Shown piece by piece: positions 47,006-55,108 of a stretch of DNA of 64,000 nt. Made by a program: the position numbers and the translations under genes. The stretch comes from Hyphococcus luteus (lineage in GTDB: Bacteria > Pseudomonadota > Alphaproteobacteria > Caulobacterales > Parvularculaceae). Position 1 is the stretch's first letter, and each line of letters begins with the position of its first letter. The notes beneath the pieces were generated by a model, which was not told the origin of the DNA, did no database searches, and saw only the letters and a program-made list of their open reading frames with translations. The DNA is taken from the NCBI RefSeq assembly GCF_002943565.1, contig NZ_PJCH01000003.1:380001-444000 (forward strand). Direction: 5' to 3'.

Positions 47006-47232
47006 TATCTGGCGCCGGCTTGACGGATTGAATTGTAAAACAGCATGCAGCGTCATCAAAAAAATTTGATCTCGCCACTGACAAACATGCACAAACGTGA
47101 TACAGAATACGCCATGTTTGGGAACTGAATTACTCAAGCATAAAAATGTGTTGGAATGATGCTTGGTACACGGATGAACAATCTCTCGCAAGATTTTGAA
47201 AGAAAAATCAGACTCGGGACAGGTGAATCCTC

Positions 47233-47361
47233 TCCTGGGATCAGCGTGTCGAAATGATGCAATGGTGGGCCGATTATCTGGACGGCCTCAGAATACCCGA
47301 TCGCCACAAACGCCCTGCTTCCGACCCGGCTGGCCGGGATTTCATTTACATTGGCAAGTAA
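47233..47361 (+). pseudogene. Tyrosine integrase C-terminal remnant
   Basis: The plus strand reads WDQRVEMMQWWADYLDGLR and ends IYIGK with a stop at 47359-47361. This is the typical C-terminal tail of alphaproteobacterial phage/island integrases, downstream of the catalytic tyrosine. The catalytic domain is not present upstream, so only the last ~40 codons remain. It marks an old integration or excision boundary. Confidence 0.6.
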
Positions 47362-47387
47362 TCCGCATCACTGTAGGGCCTATAGCC

Positions 47388-48320
47388 ATGCCGCCGCTTC
47401 AATATATGAAAACCAGTATCGAACACCTCCCTGAGAAGAAGCAGCGCGAACTCGCGCGCATCCAGGAGATCCTGTTTGAGGAGTTCGATCTCGCCCGCGG
47501 CAAGAACAGCCAGAAGGAATACGACAAGAAAGGCCGCATCCTCAAAATCGTCCTGTTCGGCTCATATGCGAGAGGCGACTGGGTCGACGAAGCCGGCAAG
47601 ACCGCCAAGGGCTACCAATCGGACTTCGATCTCCTCATCGTGGTCAACTACAAGCAGCTCACGGACATGGCCACCTACTGGTACAAGGCCGAAGACCGCA
47701 TCATACGCGAGAAATCCATCAAAACTCCCATCGGTCTCATCGTCCACTCGCTCAGCGAGGTGAACGACAAGCTGGCGCATGGGCAATACTTCTTTGTCGA
47801 TATCGTCCGCGACGGGATAGCCCTCTACGAACTCGAAGGTCATCGCTTTGTCGATCCGAAGCCGCTCAATGAGAAAGAAGCGTATGAGATGGCAAAGGAG
47901 TATTTCGACGAATGGTTATCCGCCTCAGAAAACAATCTCAAGACGTTTGAGTATTGTCTCAGTGAGAAAATGTGGAAGAAGGCAGCTTTTGAACTCCACC
48001 AAACAGTCGAGAGCTTATACGGTTGTTATCTGCTGACAACGACGCTCTACAGTCCTTCTACCCATAATCTAAAAAAGCTGCGTTCGCTCGTTGAAGAAAA
48101 GGACGAACGATTCCGCGCGATTTGGCTTGATGAAGACCGTTTTCAGAGGCGAAGCTTTGAACGTCTAAAAGATGCTTATATTAAGGCGCGGTATTCAAAA
48201 CATTATGTAATCGCAGAAGACGAACTCGGATGGCTTGGCGAGCGCGCGAAGCTTCTGGCCAATCTAGTCCAAAAGGTTTGCAGGAAGCGATTGAGCGGCC
48301 TCATAAATGTAACCGAATAA
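47388..48320 (+). CDS. Nucleotidyltransferase-HEPN fusion protein
   Basis: Protein of ~310 residues. The N-terminal nucleotidyltransferase has IVLFGSYARGDW (residues ~55-65) and YQSDFDLLIVV with Asp79 and Asp81. A C-terminal HEPN domain starts near residue 165 (EMAKEYFDEWLSASENNLKT; KKAAFELHQTVESLYGCYLL) and ends around ARYSKHYVIAEDEL. In HEPN ribonucleases an R-x4-6-H motif is catalytic; here R-Y-S-K-H has only three residues between, so catalysis is uncertain. MNT-HEPN pairs form toxin-antitoxin systems; a fusion may be self-regulating. The start 47388 is preferred to 47196, whose first 60 codons overlap the integrase remnant. Confidence 0.8.
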   Translation: MPPLQYMKTSIEHLPEKKQRELARIQEILFEEFDLARGKNSQKEYDKKGRILKIVLFGSYARGDWVDEAGKTAKGYQSDFDLLIVVNYKQLTDMATYWYKAEDRIIREKSIKTPIGLIVHSLSEVNDKLAHGQYFFVDIVRDGIALYELEGHRFVDPKPLNEKEAYEMAKEYFDEWLSASENNLKTFEYCLSEKMWKKAAFELHQTVESLYGCYLLTTTLYSPSTHNLKKLRSLVEEKDERFRAIWLDEDRFQRRSFERLKDAYIKARYSKHYVIAEDELGWLGERAKLLANLVQKVCRKRLSGLINVTE

Positions 48321-48627
48321 GAAGCGTTGAGATACGCATTGAACAAAGCATTCACCGGATCGAAACGCGCCAAGGAAGGCGCAAAGCGTCACGCCAACTG
48401 CACAATGTCGCGTATATCCTCAAACCGGTGGGGAGGTCATGGTCTGCTGTAATTCGTGACTGTGTATTGAACGGCTAAATAGGACGTAAATAATCCGTGG
48501 CCTTTAGATTTTGGGCGTTTTCCACAATCTGCTACAATATCTAGATTTATTCTTGGCGGCCACTTGGTGTGAGTGCTAAATTCTGTGAACGAATGGAGAA
48601 CGGTGAAATCTGCGAGGTCAGCGGCTA
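48321..48627. other. Intergenic region before the CBASS genes
   Basis: About 307 bases with no supportable gene or RNA. AT content rises toward the patatin gene (48470-48600), where its promoter probably lies; no clear boxes were picked. Confidence 0.4.
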
Positions 48628-49587
48628 ATGAGTGTGAGCGAGCCGGGAAAAGATAGGTCAACGTGTTATATCCTAAGCCTCGATGGGGGTGGCGCTAAAG
48701 GCTTTTATACTTTGGGCGTTCTTCGCGAGCTAGAAGGTCTTCTCGGCACACCGCTTTGCCAAAAATTCGACCTAATTTTTGGCACAAGCACCGGGTCGAT
48801 CATTGCGGCCCTTTTGGCGATCGGTCGCTCCGTAGAAGATGTTCATGATCTTTACAATGAGCATGTTCCTCGCATTATGCGTGCAAAGTCTCCTAGCGCA
48901 AAATCGCTGAAGTTGGGCGAAGCAGGTGAAGCCGCAGTCGGCGATATGCGTTTCGATGCGGTTAGGACCGGCCTTGGCATCGTAGCGGCCAAATGGCAGG
49001 TCGAAACGCCAATGATTTTTAAGAGCACTCCGGAGCAGGCGCACGGCCGTAAGGCGACCTTTGTTCCAGGCTTTGGCTGCACTCTCTCAGACGCTGTTCA
49101 AGCTTCCTCTTCTGCCTACCCGTTTTTCGAGCGGAAATGGGTGACAACGCATCAAGGAGACAATGTAGAATTGGTGGACGGCGGCTACTGTGCGAATAAT
49201 CCGACACTATATGCGCTCGCAGATGCAGTTGCCGCATTTGGCGTAAAGCCGGAACAATGTCACGTACTAAGCCTTGGCACGGGAAATTATCCCGAGCCTA
49301 AGCCGACGCTAGTGAAGCGGGTCGTAAAAAATCTACGCTCGGTTCAATTGCTCCAAAAAACTTTATCTGTGAATACGGCCTCGATGGAGCAATTGCGCCG
49401 CGTTTTGTTTCCTCAGACGCCGACAGTGCGAATTGACGACACGTTTGATCACCCTGAAATGGCTACGGATTTTTTGGAGCACGATATGGCCAAGCTCAAC
49501 CTCTTGCGCCAGCGCGGAGCGGAGTCTTTTGCGAGCCGCGAGTTCGAAATCGTCGAATTGCTAGGAGAGCGCGATGGCCATTCCTGA
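48628..49587 (+). CDS. capV: CBASS effector: patatin-like phospholipase (CapV-like)
   Basis: Patatin-fold lipase of 319 residues. The oxyanion loop is DGGGAKG (19-25). The nucleophile elbow is GTSTG with Ser54, and the catalytic aspartate is in VDGGYCANNP (Asp184). In type I CBASS, CapV is switched on by cyclic dinucleotide (3',3'-cGAMP in studied cases) and degrades the inner membrane, killing the infected cell. Its last 14 bases overlap the start of the CD-NTase gene, so the two form one translational unit. No Cap2/Cap3 genes follow, consistent with a minimal type I system. Confidence 0.88.
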   Translation: MSVSEPGKDRSTCYILSLDGGGAKGFYTLGVLRELEGLLGTPLCQKFDLIFGTSTGSIIAALLAIGRSVEDVHDLYNEHVPRIMRAKSPSAKSLKLGEAGEAAVGDMRFDAVRTGLGIVAAKWQVETPMIFKSTPEQAHGRKATFVPGFGCTLSDAVQASSSAYPFFERKWVTTHQGDNVELVDGGYCANNPTLYALADAVAAFGVKPEQCHVLSLGTGNYPEPKPTLVKRVVKNLRSVQLLQKTLSVNTASMEQLRRVLFPQTPTVRIDDTFDHPEMATDFLEHDMAKLNLLRQRGAESFASREFEIVELLGERDGHS

Positions 49588-50488
49588 AGCCCAATTAGAA
49601 ACCTGGTCTCACCAGGGCGCCAAGACTCAGTCGGCATCGACCTATCAGTCGATCAAGTCTGTATTGGAAGATCCAAGCTCGCCGTTTTGGCTTCGATCAT
49701 TCGATATTTTTCTGCAGGGATCCTATGGAAATGATACTAATATTTACAGGGACAGCGACGTTGATGTCGTGATCTGTCTGACGTCCACATATTATTTCGA
49801 TATTGATGGGCTGAACCCCTCCGATAAAGATTTATTTGAAAGTGATAGGATTCCGGAGCCATATGGTTTTCCAAAATTCAGAGCCGAGGTTCTAGCCTGG
49901 CTGACAAAAAAGTTCGGGCCCAGCGTACACCTAGGACGCAAGGCAATTTCTGTTCCCGGAAACGGTAATCGCAGAGACGCAGATGTCCTTGTCTGCGCAG
50001 AGCATCGTGACTATCGAAAATACACGCGCTCAGGCATCGACGACTTTGACAAAGGCGTTGTCTTTTGGACGCGCGATGGAAAGCAAATAGTAAATTACCC
50101 CAAACAGCATCGCGATAACTGTACCGCGAAGCACCAAAATACTCTTGCGCGTTTCAAACCAAATGTTCGTATCATGAAAAACATGCGCAATGTCATGCTT
50201 GAGCGCGACCTAATCGCAGACTCCGTAGCGCCTTCTTATTTCCTGGAAGGCATGCTTTCAAATGTTCCGAACTCAGAATTTACGAACAGTTACAGCCAGA
50301 CCTTCCTCAATGCGATTGTGTGGCTATATAACTGTGATCCAAACGCACTGACGTGTGTTAATGATCTGCATTTTCTGATCCGGGATGGACAGGAAGTTTG
50401 TTGGAATATGGCCGATTTTGAAAAAACTCGCTCCGCTTTATGGACTTTATGGGATAGTTGGTCGGGGCCACGACGACAAGCAATCTAA
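49574..50488 (+). CDS. CBASS CD-NTase (cGAS/DncV-like nucleotidyltransferase, SMODS)
   Basis: Nucleotidyltransferase of 304 residues. The core motif is FLQGSYGNDT (Gly49-Ser50) with the metal-binding aspartates in YRDSDVDVV (Asp62, Asp64) and a third acidic position in RRDADVLV (Asp135/Asp137). This is the SMODS pattern. The enzyme should make a cyclic oligonucleotide during phage infection that activates the overlapping patatin gene product. The product nucleotide cannot be read from sequence; the CapV partner suggests a dinucleotide. The stop codon overlaps, tail to tail, the stop of the Cap15-like gene on the other strand. Confidence 0.9.
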   Translation: MAIPEAQLETWSHQGAKTQSASTYQSIKSVLEDPSSPFWLRSFDIFLQGSYGNDTNIYRDSDVDVVICLTSTYYFDIDGLNPSDKDLFESDRIPEPYGFPKFRAEVLAWLTKKFGPSVHLGRKAISVPGNGNRRDADVLVCAEHRDYRKYTRSGIDDFDKGVVFWTRDGKQIVNYPKQHRDNCTAKHQNTLARFKPNVRIMKNMRNVMLERDLIADSVAPSYFLEGMLSNVPNSEFTNSYSQTFLNAIVWLYNCDPNALTCVNDLHFLIRDGQEVCWNMADFEKTRSALWTLWDSWSGPRRQAI

Positions 50489-51108
50489 CTGTCGTAAAGC
50501 TTCACGCCTTGCTCATAGCTGTCGATTTCTCCGCGCCGCCGTTCAGAGACCGTAATCGTGCCGACATTTTTCCGCTCGGTCCAATACTCTCCCTTGAACA
50601 TCGCAGGACGATAACCGCGAACGTGGAATGAGGCGCTTCCCTGGTGAAAGGCGCTCTTTTTTTCCCGTAAATGGATATCAGGCTGATTTTCGTACACGAC
50701 CGCCAAGCGAAAAACGCCTTGGTCATCAGCGAACGAGAAAGCGACTGTTTTGGAACGCGATTCTTCTGTGAATACACGCATACAGAATTTAGAGGCTGAT
50801 TGATCGATTTGCACAAAACCACGGATCGGATCCTTCCTCTTACCGGTCTCCGGATCCGTCCATGTCGTGTGAATTTCCCCTCTCCAGACACCTAGCAAGT
50901 CAGGCGTGCCCGCGACAAACCGTCTGATCAACGGCAACCGCCACAGGAAATGATCGTAGGCAACAAAGGTTGCGCTTGCGACTGTCATGGCAGCTATGAA
51001 TGGTCGTGCCGCATCGACAAGCGTTGTTGGCAATCCAAAAATTAGCGCAGCAACCAACCAGGTCAGCGCTGTTACGACGACGATTGAAATTCGGATTCGA
51101 TTATTCAT
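50485..51108 (-). CDS. Cap15-like two-transmembrane beta-barrel effector (S-2TMbeta)
   Basis: Protein of 207 residues. Two hydrophobic helices lie at ~5-26 and ~33-53. After a short basic linker (WRLPLIRRFV), a beta-rich domain starts with PDLLGVWRGEIHTTW and continues with alternating strands to the end. This is the layout of the SMODS-associated 2TM beta-strand effector family (Cap15), whose barrel binds cyclic dinucleotide and whose helices breach the inner membrane. It overlaps the upstream gene by eight bases, so its direct partner is the DAC-like protein and not the CD-NTase on the other strand. Assignment rests on architecture and the L-x-G-x-W strand. Confidence 0.72.
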   Translation of the reverse strand: MNNRIRISIVVVTALTWLVAALIFGLPTTLVDAARPFIAAMTVASATFVAYDHFLWRLPLIRRFVAGTPDLLGVWRGEIHTTWTDPETGKRKDPIRGFVQIDQSASKFCMRVFTEESRSKTVAFSFADDQGVFRLAVVYENQPDIHLREKKSAFHQGSASFHVRGYRPAMFKGEYWTERKNVGTITVSERRRGEIDSYEQGVKLYDS

Positions 51109-51565
51109 GTAGAGTCCGTCGTTTCACTTGGCCTGTCGTAAAAAGATACGCCTGCTCTGGAGACCATGTAATTACTCCGTCAACATGGTCGACACAGCTC
51201 ATTGCAAGGGAACTATGAAAACGCGCGCCCATATTCATTAGTTCTGAAATACCTGCATTTGGGGCAAACAAACGATAAGACCAGCCAGTTACCACATACC
51301 GGCCAAGAGCTTCATCGTATCCTCCCAACACCGCTCCGTCATGAATTGCCGGATTCAAGCTGCAGGCTTTTCGAAGTTGGTTTAAAAAGTCATGATCAAT
51401 TGCCATACCAGTTGCCGGTTCTGGATCACGCGGCATCGGCGAAACAAATGCGGGAAGCTTTCGGCTATCAGTCAAGCAAAGGATTCCGGACGAAGCATAT
51501 TGACCATTGCGCTCCCTTTCAGCGCAAACGTTGAATAGTTCGACAAGAAGGTCCTGCTGGATCAT
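51101..51565 (-). CDS. Small DisA_N/DAC-like (diadenylate cyclase fold) protein
   Basis: Soluble protein of 154 residues. In order it shows HDGAVLGGYDEALGRYVVTG (76-94) and NMGARFHSSLAMSC (111-124), then DHVDGVITWSPEQAYLFTTG (126-145). This copies the plan of diadenylate cyclases: a DGA motif, then G-T-R-H-R, then the alternating D-A-x-x-I-x-V-S-E-E strand and final glycine. Here R-H-R is R-F-H, so activity may be changed or lost. The region of residues 1-60 is not recognised. The stop lies inside the start of the Cap15-like gene (eight-base overlap), pointing to a fixed two-gene module. A nucleotide-making or nucleotide-sensing role is inferred; fold confirmation is needed. Confidence 0.5.
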   Translation of the reverse strand: MIQQDLLVELFNVCAERERNGQYASSGILCLTDSRKLPAFVSPMPRDPEPATGMAIDHDFLNQLRKACSLNPAIHDGAVLGGYDEALGRYVVTGWSYRLFAPNAGISELMNMGARFHSSLAMSCVDHVDGVITWSPEQAYLFTTGQVKRRTLHE

Positions 51566-51666
51566 ATGCGTGCCCTAAGTTGCCGTGCTGTAGCCATTCC
51601 GTCCGCCGCCCCACAAAAGCAGACGGACCCAGCTTCCATAAAGCATGTGCCCAATAAACTGCAATC

Positions 51667-52692
51667 CTAGTCCAACGGGTTGGAGATCACCACTTTGCGA
51701 CCCATTTTACGGTAAATATCGATGAGCGCCTCGGCGATGTGCTGTTCGCCGTTGGGGAATTCGTAAATGCCAACGCACTCATTCGATTCGACACGGGCGT
51801 TTTTATCGGTGATATCCGCATCAAACGAGAACACCGACTCGTGCTCCGCAACGCGCAACGATCCGAACAGCTCGCCGCCATCCTGGAAAGCTTTGAGACC
51901 TGACTTGCGACGCATCGCTCTGAAATTGGTCTCAAACGCCCTAGATCGGGTTTCTCTGATGCGCGCTCCCGCGCCCCGACAAAGGTGTTCGAACGCGTTT
52001 AAGAACTGAGCCTCCAGGAAATCTCTGTCGGACGCAACGGTATCGGAAATAGGCACGCTATCCGGGTTTTGATATTGCCGGGTCAGATATCGGATTGCGA
52101 CGAATAGTTTCGACTTTTTTTGGGTGACTCTAACCTCCACCTTTATTCCTTCGTCGTAGCTCGTATCGAAAGCGACAGTCGCGCGCGAATCTCCCGCCAT
52201 CCAGTTTCCCGTGTAGGAATCGAGAAAATAGAGCAGGACATCGGAGTGCTTTCCGATTTCTGCTTTCAATTGTTCTGCGGCTTTTCGGTTGAATTGTTTT
52301 TTTCCGACGAAAAGCACGAAGCAAAGTTCGCCGTGTATTTGAAGCGCACGTTTTCGGATGATGGTTTCAGGCTTTACGCCTGCGTCCGAGAGAATCTCGA
52401 CAAAAACAGTTCGACCGTTTTCCGCTCTAACCGCCAAGAAGTCTGCAAAAGTATAGACCCCCGCGACCCCGACGCCTTCCGGATAGACGAGATATCCTCT
52501 AGACGTGAACCATTTAATGGCGTCTTCGCGCGCCTTGCAGTGCGCAACGCCTTCCGATTTAGTTTCGAGTTGATGATAGGACAGGCCTTGCGGTGAGATC
52601 ACATCCCGGGTCGAGACAAGGTCCAGGCCTGTCGCCTTGCGCGCCTGTTCCAGTGATATTCTGAGATTGCGCTTAAACATAAAAATCGACAT
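51667..52692 (-). CDS. Uncharacterised protein with PD-(D/E)XK nuclease-like N-terminal region
   Basis: Protein of 341 residues with no family I recognise outright. Residues ~45-130 read like a restriction-endonuclease fold: helix EDAIKWFTSRGY (Glu56), then strand YTFADFLAV (Asp84), then RTVFVEILSDAG (Glu99), but the usual lysine of E-x-K is a leucine. A strand LCFVLFVGKKQ follows. The C-terminal half is mixed alpha/beta without clear motifs. It lies between the TerB/ATPase/helicase operon and the DAC-like gene on the same strand, with gaps of 199 and 101 bases, so it may be a nuclease subunit of the former or stand alone. Confidence 0.5.
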   Translation of the reverse strand: MSIFMFKRNLRISLEQARKATGLDLVSTRDVISPQGLSYHQLETKSEGVAHCKAREDAIKWFTSRGYLVYPEGVGVAGVYTFADFLAVRAENGRTVFVEILSDAGVKPETIIRKRALQIHGELCFVLFVGKKQFNRKAAEQLKAEIGKHSDVLLYFLDSYTGNWMAGDSRATVAFDTSYDEGIKVEVRVTQKKSKLFVAIRYLTRQYQNPDSVPISDTVASDRDFLEAQFLNAFEHLCRGAGARIRETRSRAFETNFRAMRRKSGLKAFQDGGELFGSLRVAEHESVFSFDADITDKNARVESNECVGIYEFPNGEQHIAEALIDIYRKMGRKVVISNPLD

Positions 52693-52891
52693 GCAAAGCC
52701 TGCGCCTTTGGGGCGCTCGCGCTCCCGCGGCGTCTTCCCAGACTTCAACGTGGAGGAAGCAATGTCCCGATTAGCGCGCAGAGCAGTCAACCGGCAAATA
52801 ATTGCCGGCTGCTCCGTCCAACATACCACGGGCACTGGCCTACGTCGATGAATTCGTGGTCACCCTAGCTTACTTATTCTCGTTAACGAGA

Positions 52892-55108
52892 TTAAATCAG
52901 CCTTCTTGCGACTTCAGCAATTTCGCCGAAGTAGGGCTCATTGCGCTTTCTCCATTCGTTTCTGAGAATCTCTTCGCTGACCAGATCATCATACTTGGCT
53001 GACCGGATATTCTCCACGCAGTCAGATAGGGCTTGCGCTGTCAGGCCGTCCGCTCGCGTGATTTGTCGCAAAATCGCTCTGGCCTCATCAGCGGTCGTCT
53101 CGGGAAGAGTAACGCCAAGGTCATGGGTTTCGCACTCCAGGCCCGCCGCTTGCAAGGCAACGGCAAATGCATTCGTAAGCGCGGTTCCACGCCATAAGAA
53201 TAGATGCGCGTCTCTACCGACCACCAGAATTCTAACGGAGTCGAGTTCAAATTCCCGATAGGCCGCCCTGGCTTCGCCAAGCAACCGCATGCCCTCTTTA
53301 TCAAGATAAGGAGGCTCATCTACCCCACGCAACACGGTCCGAATTTCTGCAACGAACTCGTCGCTTATTGATTCTGAAAATGCAGATTCAAACTTTGGAA
53401 GGCGCGCCGATTTATGAGGCGTAACGTCCAGCACTTTTCCTGGATCGTCCACAGAAACGACGCGCCATCTGCGGCCGGCGAAAAGAATAAGGCTGCCGAC
53501 GCTGATAATATTGCTTAAAGGAAGAGCCCCGAGCACTTCTCCCTTGTGGATAAGACGCCATTCCTGATCTGTCGGAAAAATTGCATAAAAGCTGCGGCTA
53601 TCGACAATCTTCTCCCCCAATTCGCCAAGCATGACAGCGCCATCGGGCGCTTGCTCGATGAGCCTAACGTCCGGATGGGCCATATGGCGCAGCAAGCGCG
53701 CATAATCCTGAGTGGAAAAAGATGACAAGGGACCGGCGCCACAAATCGCTCTATATAGCTTGTCGGCGCGTTCGCCGCCCCGCTCGGTTATAACCGAAAG
53801 CGTTTGGTGAAGAACGACTGTCGCTGTCGAGCTATCGATTGCAGGCGGCTCAAGCTCGTCGCGGATAAGCAAACGAACCGCAGCGACCGCCCGCACGATT
53901 TCAAGCCGCAACTGATCGATTGGATCATCGCCTTTGCGGATAAACCTCTCACTTGCGTAAATCCGAAGGATCGAGGGCGATCCCTCGCGGCGACCGCTCC
54001 GACCCAAACGTTGTTTCAGGGAACTGATCGATCTCGGCGCACCATATTGCGCTACGCTTTTTACCGATCCCAAATCGATGCCAAGCTCCAGCGTTGATGT
54101 CGCTACTGCGGTCGTTGGCAAGTCGCCTTTGCGAAGACGCGCCTCCAGATCTTCGCGAAGCCCTTTTGAGATGCTGCCATGGTGCGCGAAAAATTCATTC
54201 GGCACTGCGGCATCGTCCGACAGTTGACGCAGGCGATCGGCCAGCACCTCCACGTCAACGCGGCGTCCGCCGAAGACGAGATTGTTCTCCCCGCGAAGGC
54301 GCTCGAACATGTGCGCCGCAATCCGGGCGATCGCCGAGTGCTTGTCGTCATCCAAACCCAACCGTTCGGCCGAAGAAGCCGGCGGCGGTTCTTCATAGCC
54401 CCTAATTTGCAGATGTAGCTCGCGCTTTTCAGCCGACGATTCGAGTATAAAAACATCTTCCGGACGCCGCCAATTCATCCATCGAGCGGCAGCGGATAGA
54501 TCACCGATGGTTGCTGACAAACCAATGCGGCGCGGTCTCGTTTGGTTTAGCTCATTTATGCGCGTAAGCAGGCTCGACAAATGAAGCCCCCGAGGCCCAT
54601 GCAGAAACGCATGCAGTTCGTCGATGACGACAAATCGCAAGCTGCCAAAGAGTTTCCGAGCAGCGGCGGGTTTGCGTACGAAGAGGGCTTCAATCGATTC
54701 CGGGGTTATGATCGCGACGCCGCGGGGCTCCTTGATCGCCCTTTTCTTGGCCCCTTGAGGGGCGTCGCCATGCCAACGAACGACGGTGATCTCCAGCCGC
54801 TCGCAAAGCAGGTTCAACCGTTGAAACTGATCATTGATCAATGCCTTCAAAGGACTGACACACAGGACGGATAGTCCGGCCGCATCTGCATTCTTGATCG
54901 CCGTCAGGATCGGCAGAAAGGCCGCTTCAGTTTTCCCCGCCGCCGTAGAAGCCGAAATCAGGACATCCCGTTCCCCATCAAGGATGGCGGGAATTGCGCG
55001 ATCCTGGATGTCGCGAAGCGCCTGCCACTTCTTTTCCCAGATCCATCGCTGGACTTCCGGATGCAGCCGGTCGAACGCCTTAGAGGGTGATGGAAGTGAG
55101 TTCATCAT
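52892..55108 (-). CDS. Lhr/BrxHI-like superfamily II DNA helicase
   Basis: DEAD/DEAH-type helicase of ~738 residues. Motif I is SASTAAGKTEAAF. Motif II is VVIDELHAFLHG (DELH). Motif III is LSATIGD, and motif V is STLELGIDLG. Motif VI is LGRSGRREG. The remaining C-terminal ~250 residues are Lhr-like. The start at 55108 (MMNSLPSP) is preferred over 55150; either way it overlaps the end of the ATPase gene. It is third in the minus-strand operon TerB-domain protein, ATPase, helicase. Lhr-like helicases and BrxD-type ATPases also pair in BREX type 2, so a DNA-processing defence role is likely. Confidence 0.85.
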   Translation of the reverse strand: MMNSLPSPSKAFDRLHPEVQRWIWEKKWQALRDIQDRAIPAILDGERDVLISASTAAGKTEAAFLPILTAIKNADAAGLSVLCVSPLKALINDQFQRLNLLCERLEITVVRWHGDAPQGAKKRAIKEPRGVAIITPESIEALFVRKPAAARKLFGSLRFVVIDELHAFLHGPRGLHLSSLLTRINELNQTRPRRIGLSATIGDLSAAARWMNWRRPEDVFILESSAEKRELHLQIRGYEEPPPASSAERLGLDDDKHSAIARIAAHMFERLRGENNLVFGGRRVDVEVLADRLRQLSDDAAVPNEFFAHHGSISKGLREDLEARLRKGDLPTTAVATSTLELGIDLGSVKSVAQYGAPRSISSLKQRLGRSGRREGSPSILRIYASERFIRKGDDPIDQLRLEIVRAVAAVRLLIRDELEPPAIDSSTATVVLHQTLSVITERGGERADKLYRAICGAGPLSSFSTQDYARLLRHMAHPDVRLIEQAPDGAVMLGELGEKIVDSRSFYAIFPTDQEWRLIHKGEVLGALPLSNIISVGSLILFAGRRWRVVSVDDPGKVLDVTPHKSARLPKFESAFSESISDEFVAEIRTVLRGVDEPPYLDKEGMRLLGEARAAYREFELDSVRILVVGRDAHLFLWRGTALTNAFAVALQAAGLECETHDLGVTLPETTADEARAILRQITRADGLTAQALSDCVENIRSAKYDDLVSEEILRNEWRKRNEPYFGEIAEVARRLI

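Noticed and set aside
50485-51565. Panoptes (mCpol plus 2TM-beta effector) as the name for the DAC/Cap15-like pair
   Set aside because: The 154-residue partner shows no GGDD-type palm motif expected of mCpol; its motifs fit the DAC fold better, so the established name is not used.
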